DNA of 64,000 nucleotides, taken from assembly GCF_013618865.1 (NCBI RefSeq), contig NZ_JABSOE010000019.1, forward strand, positions 1-64,000. Direction: 5' to 3'. Below, one piece after another: positions 61,301 through 64,000 of this stretch. Each line of letters opens with the position of its first letter. The stretch's first letter is position 1. The notes under the pieces were generated by a model. The model was not told where the DNA came from, ran no database searches, and saw nothing but the letters and a program-made list of their open reading frames with translations. Source of the stretch: Phocaeicola faecicola. GTDB taxonomy: Bacteria > Bacteroidota > Bacteroidia > Bacteroidales > Bacteroidaceae. The position numbers and the translations under genes are program-made.

Positions 61301-62410
61301 TTTGAACGCTTCTACCAGATAGATACCGAAGAAAGCGGACGAAACGAAAGTACCGGTACGGGAATCGGACTGGCACTGACGAAAGGTATTGTGGAACTGC
61401 ATCACGGAACAATCCGGGTGGAAAGTACACTGGGACAGGGAAGTAAATTCATTGTCACCCTGCCACTGGGAAACAAGCATTTCTCAGAAAGCGAGATCTG
61501 CCAGTCTAATGAAGAGAATCTGATCATCGAGAATCCACCTGTAACCCTCTTGGATGATGCCATCATCCAGCCGCTGCAGGAGGAAGAAGAGATACCAACG
61601 AGAATCCCGAATGCCAAAATAGTAATTGCCGAAGACAACGAAGCTTTGCGGGAAGTCCTGGTTTCGCTGTTTGCCCCCTACTATCAGGTATTCAGTGCCA
61701 GCAACGGTGAAGACGCACTGGAGCTTATCCGAAAGGAAATGCCGAACATAGTGGTCAGCGATGTGGTAATGCCGAAGCTTTCGGGAACCGCTCTTTGCAA
61801 AATGGTAAAAGAAGATTTCAATACGTCACATATTCCTATCGTATTGCTTACTGCACGGACTACACTCGAGCAGAACATTGAGGGACTGCTTACAGGGGCC
61901 GATGATTACATCAGCAAACCGTTTAATACACGTCTGCTGATTGCACGATGCAATAACCTGGTCAACTCACGCTTTATCCTGCAGGAGAAATTCAGCAAAC
62001 AGCCACAGGCCACCCCGCAAATGCTGGCTACCAACCTGGTGGATAAGGAGATACTGGATAAGGCACTGAGCATTATCGAGGAACATCTGGATGACACCGA
62101 ATTCAACATCAACGCTTTTGCCAAGGAAATGGGAATGGCGCGTACGAATCTGTTCACCAAACTGAAGGCGATTGCCGGACAGACTCCCAATGAGTTTATC
62201 CTCAGTATCCGTCTTAAGAAAGGTGCATGGATGCTCCGGAATAATCCGGAACTGAATATCGGAGAGATTTCGGACCGGATTGGCTTCAGTTCTTCCAGAT
62301 ATTTCTCAAAATGTTTCAAAGACATGTACAACATCAATCCTCTGGCCTACCGAAAAGGTGACGGGGCAAACAAAGATGAGGATGATAAAGAAGAAGAAAA
62401 ACAATCATAA
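58328..62410 (+). CDS. Hybrid two-component system regulator (HTCS)
   Basis: This 1360-residue one-protein sensor and transcription factor is of the type that controls Bacteroides polysaccharide loci. A signal peptide (MQKTIIYLLICLIGIISAPLKA) leads into ~14 two-component-regulator propeller repeats (GVLWIGTREGLNRYD, NIWIGSWEEGLYC, GNLWIGTFNGLNKYN and others) to ~residue 670. A Y_Y_Y domain follows, then a membrane helix at ~776-797, HisKA with His833 (NISHEFRTPL), HATPase (NLLSNAFKHT, DTGRGIPAAELNKIFERFYQ), a receiver with Asp1145 (VVSDVVMPKLSG) and a C-terminal AraC helix-turn-helix. The periplasmic propeller binds an oligosaccharide. It likely activates the adjacent susC operon and sulfatase. 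Confidence 0.95.
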   Translation: MQKTIIYLLICLIGIISAPLKAEQITFNHLTTEDGLSQFSVNALYSDENGVLWIGTREGLNRYDGHSIQTYKFHKNDPSSLFSNVVSRIVGNQQGKIYLLCTGGVAELDLTTQKFKTLKQGNINAIYYDQQLFIAIHNEIHSYDEKTGKFSLFAQVPEKVNINTILHDGQTFWLGTNTHGVYSYNIQNKQFTHPITKGNIASIYKDSDNNIWIGSWEEGLYCVSPNQTIRNFQHKANSNSLSSDFVRAICEDNLGNLWIGTFNGLNKYNKKTGEFSNYTSEDETETKLTHSSIWCIVKDKQGTLWLGTYFGGVNFFNPEYENYNYYRFSNHPGNGLSSPIVGRMVEDNKGNLWIATEGGGLNYYDRESHQFKWFKLNQVPNNNISPNNLKSLYYDQENDILWIGTHLGGLYRFVPKTGQFTNFRKEEGNPHTLPSDIVRDIEAYGKDSLIIATQNGVCTFNRKDGRCTRLFQQHPEGRRIQMVADVAFDKDHNLWIAATGEGVFRYNFQTSQLKNYRYSEADPHSISNNSVNNINPDSKGNLWFATSGSGLDLYHPETDNFENFDKEKNGLASDCIYNTQESPLSGHLLLITNEGFSIFDQENKSFSNYNTEKGLPLTAINENALYITQDGEIFLGGVRNMISFHEKDLKRKPKPYKILLNKLIVNGEEIKVGDENGILSKTLVYTPEITLKAHQSMFSIEFATPNYIAANKSDIIYQLEGFSKQWNSTRNSNTITYTNLNAGDYTLIIKAKDTDESICKPVSLKIRILPPVWRTPLAYLVYFILISSLLIYLFRTYQSRLKLRESLKYEKKHRLDIEALNQSKLRFFTNISHEFRTPLTLIITQIEVLLQSNNFTPQLYSKVLSIYKNSIILRELVTELLDFRKQEQGHMKLKVSSHNIIDFMYENYLLFNEYANKQQIKFEFKKEEDNLTVWYDAKQMQKVINNLLSNAFKHTKAEGSITLSVHRAQEQVIIEVADTGRGIPAAELNKIFERFYQIDTEESGRNESTGTGIGLALTKGIVELHHGTIRVESTLGQGSKFIVTLPLGNKHFSESEICQSNEENLIIENPPVTLLDDAIIQPLQEEEEIPTRIPNAKIVIAEDNEALREVLVSLFAPYYQVFSASNGEDALELIRKEMPNIVVSDVVMPKLSGTALCKMVKEDFNTSHIPIVLLTARTTLEQNIEGLLTGADDYISKPFNTRLLIARCNNLVNSRFILQEKFSKQPQATPQMLATNLVDKEILDKALSIIEEHLDDTEFNINAFAKEMGMARTNLFTKLKAIAGQTPNEFILSIRLKKGAWMLRNNPELNIGEISDRIGFSSSRYFSKCFKDMYNINPLAYRKGDGANKDEDDKEEEKQS

Positions 62411-62511
62411 ATAAATGAGAGAAATGGACATATATCTATGATTTTCATCGATTTGTACATTTTTCTCATTTATATGGACTGTATACACACGTAAGATAAA
62501 GGCTTGCCCAC

Positions 62512-62519
62512 TAAATTTG
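62512..62519 (+). promoter_or_regulatory. Possible -7 element of the sulfatase gene
   Basis: TAAATTTG lies 27 bases before the ATG at 62547. No -33 TTTG is visible. Upstream, ATAAATGAGA (62411-62420) and TCTCATTTAT (62464-62473) form a 10-bp inverted repeat that may end regulator transcription or bind a protein. Confidence 0.35.
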
Positions 62520-62546
62520 GAACACATTCTTAAATCATCATAACCA

Positions 62547-64000
62547 ATGAAACAATTTTCTTATCTCTTATCCTTATTACCTGGAGCTGCATTATTAAGT
62601 GGATGCGGAAGTACACAACAAAAAGCAGAAGAACCTGCCAAGCATCCGAATGTGGTATATTTAATAGCAGACGACTTAGGTATCGGTGACTTGAGTTGCT
62701 ACGGGGCAACTAAAATCCATACGCCTAATTTAGATAAATTGGCCAGTCAGGGACTTCAGTTTACCAATGCATATACGACTTCTTCTACCAGTACTCCTTC
62801 GCGCTTTGGCCTGCTGACAGGTATGTATCCATGGAGACAGGAGAATACAGGTATTGCACCGGGAAATTCTGAGCTGATCATTGACACTGCGTGTGTGACT
62901 ATGGCAGATATGTTCAAAGCTGAGGGATATGCCACAGGAGCAATCGGTAAATGGCATTTGGGACTCGGTCCTAAGGGAGGAACCAATTTCAACGGCCTGA
63001 TCAAACCTAATACCCAGGATATCGGCTTCGACTATGAATACATTATTCCGGCTACCGTTGACCGTGTTCCGTGCGTCTTTGTGGAAAACGGCCGGGTAGA
63101 CGGATTGGATCCGAATGACCCGATTACGGTAAGTTACGAACATAAAGTGGGCGACTGGCCTACCGGAGAAGAAAACCCGGAACTGGTAAAACTGAAACCT
63201 AGCCAGGGACACAACAATACCATCATCAACGGTATTCCGAGAATCGGATGGATGACCGGAGGTAAATCCGCATTGTGGGTAGACGAAAATATTGCTGATG
63301 TAATCACGCAGAAGGCAAAAGATTTCATTATCAGCAACAAAGATACTTCATTCTTCCTGTATATGGGTACACAGGATGTACACGTACCTCGCATTCCGCA
63401 TCCACGTTTTGCGGGTAAAAGCGGACTCGGTACGAGAGGTGACGTGATTCTGCAGCTGGATTGGACCGTTGGAGAAATCATGAAGACATTGGACAGTCTG
63501 AAAATCGCAGATAATACCATCTTCGTATTCTGCAGCGACAACGGACCGGTCATCGACGACGGCTACCAGGATCAGGCAGCAGAGTTGCTGAACGGACATA
63601 CACCGATGAAGCATTACCGCGGAGGTAAGTACAGTGCTTATGAAGCCGGTACACGCACTCCGTTCATCGTACGCTGGCCGGAAAAGGTTAAACCGGGAGT
63701 ACAGCCGGCATTGTTCTCTATGGTTGACGTATATGCTTCCATGGCAGAACTGCTGGGATATACACTTCCACAGGGAGCTGCTCCAGACAGCCAGAATAAT
63801 CTGAATACCCTCCTGGGAACAGACAGTATCGGAAGAGAGCATATCATACAGCAGAACCTCAACAATACGCTTTCAATCATCAAGGGTGAATGGAAATACA
63901 TTGAACCGAGCGATAAGCCGGCTATTGAGCGATGGACAAAAACAGAGTTGGGAAATAATCCGGAAGCACAGCTCTACAACATTCTGAATGATCCTTCAGA
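62547..64000 (+). CDS. Family S1 sulfatase, Ser-type, C-terminally cut by window end
   Basis: 484 codons are visible before the window ends. A lipobox (ALLSGC, Cys20) predicts a lipoprotein. The N-terminal metal site is VVYLIADDLGIGDLSCYG with Asp42/Asp43. The formylglycine motif is Ser82-Thr-Pro-Ser-Arg86, followed by LLTGMYP. It needs Ser-to-formylglycine conversion by an anaerobic maturase not encoded in this window. GAIGKWHLGLGPKGG, GTQDVHVPRIPHPRFAGKS and FCSDNGPVIDDG complete the active site. It removes sulfate from a glycan, and lies 136 bases after the hybrid regulator. The subfamily and linkage cut cannot be stated. Confidence 0.93.
   Translation, partial: MKQFSYLLSLLPGAALLSGCGSTQQKAEEPAKHPNVVYLIADDLGIGDLSCYGATKIHTPNLDKLASQGLQFTNAYTTSSTSTPSRFGLLTGMYPWRQENTGIAPGNSELIIDTACVTMADMFKAEGYATGAIGKWHLGLGPKGGTNFNGLIKPNTQDIGFDYEYIIPATVDRVPCVFVENGRVDGLDPNDPITVSYEHKVGDWPTGEENPELVKLKPSQGHNNTIINGIPRIGWMTGGKSALWVDENIADVITQKAKDFIISNKDTSFFLYMGTQDVHVPRIPHPRFAGKSGLGTRGDVILQLDWTVGEIMKTLDSLKIADNTIFVFCSDNGPVIDDGYQDQAAELLNGHTPMKHYRGGKYSAYEAGTRTPFIVRWPEKVKPGVQPALFSMVDVYASMAELLGYTLPQGAAPDSQNNLNTLLGTDSIGREHIIQQNLNNTLSIIKGEWKYIEPSDKPAIERWTKTELGNNPEAQLYNILNDPS

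Noticed and set aside
58289-62410. Hybrid regulator start at the ATG at 58289
   Set aside because: It is part of the TATGTTTG -7 box and would place 13 non-signal residues before a good signal peptide starting at 58328.
1-64000. CRISPR array
   Set aside because: No regularly spaced direct repeats with unique spacers were seen on either strand, and no cas-like genes are present.

Overview
The window is a stretch of Bacteroidales chromosome, most likely Bacteroides or Phocaeicola. It contains SusC/SusD pairs, a hybrid two-component regulator, a sulfatase and a tmRNA whose tag ends in NYALAA. Many genes are preceded by the Bacteroides-type promoter TTTG-N19/20-TAnnTTTG. Base composition and gene density look uniform apart from AT-rich intergenic regions around the SusC/SusD block.

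Layout. 0-5.5 kb: the edge of a probable insertion sequence, tRNA-Trp, a DNA glycosylase-like gene, an AlbA_2 protein, a cysteine desulfidase-like enzyme, aroB and tRNA-Pro. 5.7-10 kb: a beta-propeller protein, a probable small RNA with its own promoter and terminator, an ECF sigma factor/partner pair with two matching divergent ECF-type promoters, and a lipoprotein. 10-14.7 kb: etfB-etfA and acyl-CoA dehydrogenase, with a TonB-like gene between etfA and the dehydrogenase. 15-20 kb: a mechanosensitive channel, a hot-dog thioesterase, a zinc-ribbon membrane protein, a U32 peptidase-like protein and metA. 20.4-26.5 kb: a heavy-metal RND efflux operon (DUF6769 protein, adaptor, pump, TolC). 26.7-33.6 kb: class I fumarase, a TlpA-like thioredoxin, a DUF4954 protein and hflX.

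33.7-57.5 kb is the striking part: four SusC/SusD pairs and a tyrosine recombinase. Two susC genes (35.2-38.1 and 45.2-48.1 kb, minus strand) lack the promoter, signal peptide and first ~67 codons. Both begin at the same 15-bp sequence, AGTTCCGCCAAGACT, which also lies at codons 68-72 of a complete, oppositely oriented susC (51.8-55.0 kb). The recombinase gene and a DUF2264 gene lie between the inverted sites. This is the layout of a site-specific SusC/SusD shufflon: inversion would move one promoter and signal-peptide module onto alternative receptor genes, in frame. A fourth, intact SusC/SusD pair with its own promoter (38.4-43.2 kb) lacks the core and sits inside the larger predicted inversion.

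57.6-64 kb: tmRNA (ssrA), a hybrid two-component regulator and the start of a Ser-type sulfatase. With the expressed SusC/SusD/lipoprotein operon and DUF2264 these suggest a polysaccharide utilization locus for a sulfated glycan, possibly uronic acid-containing; the substrate is inference.
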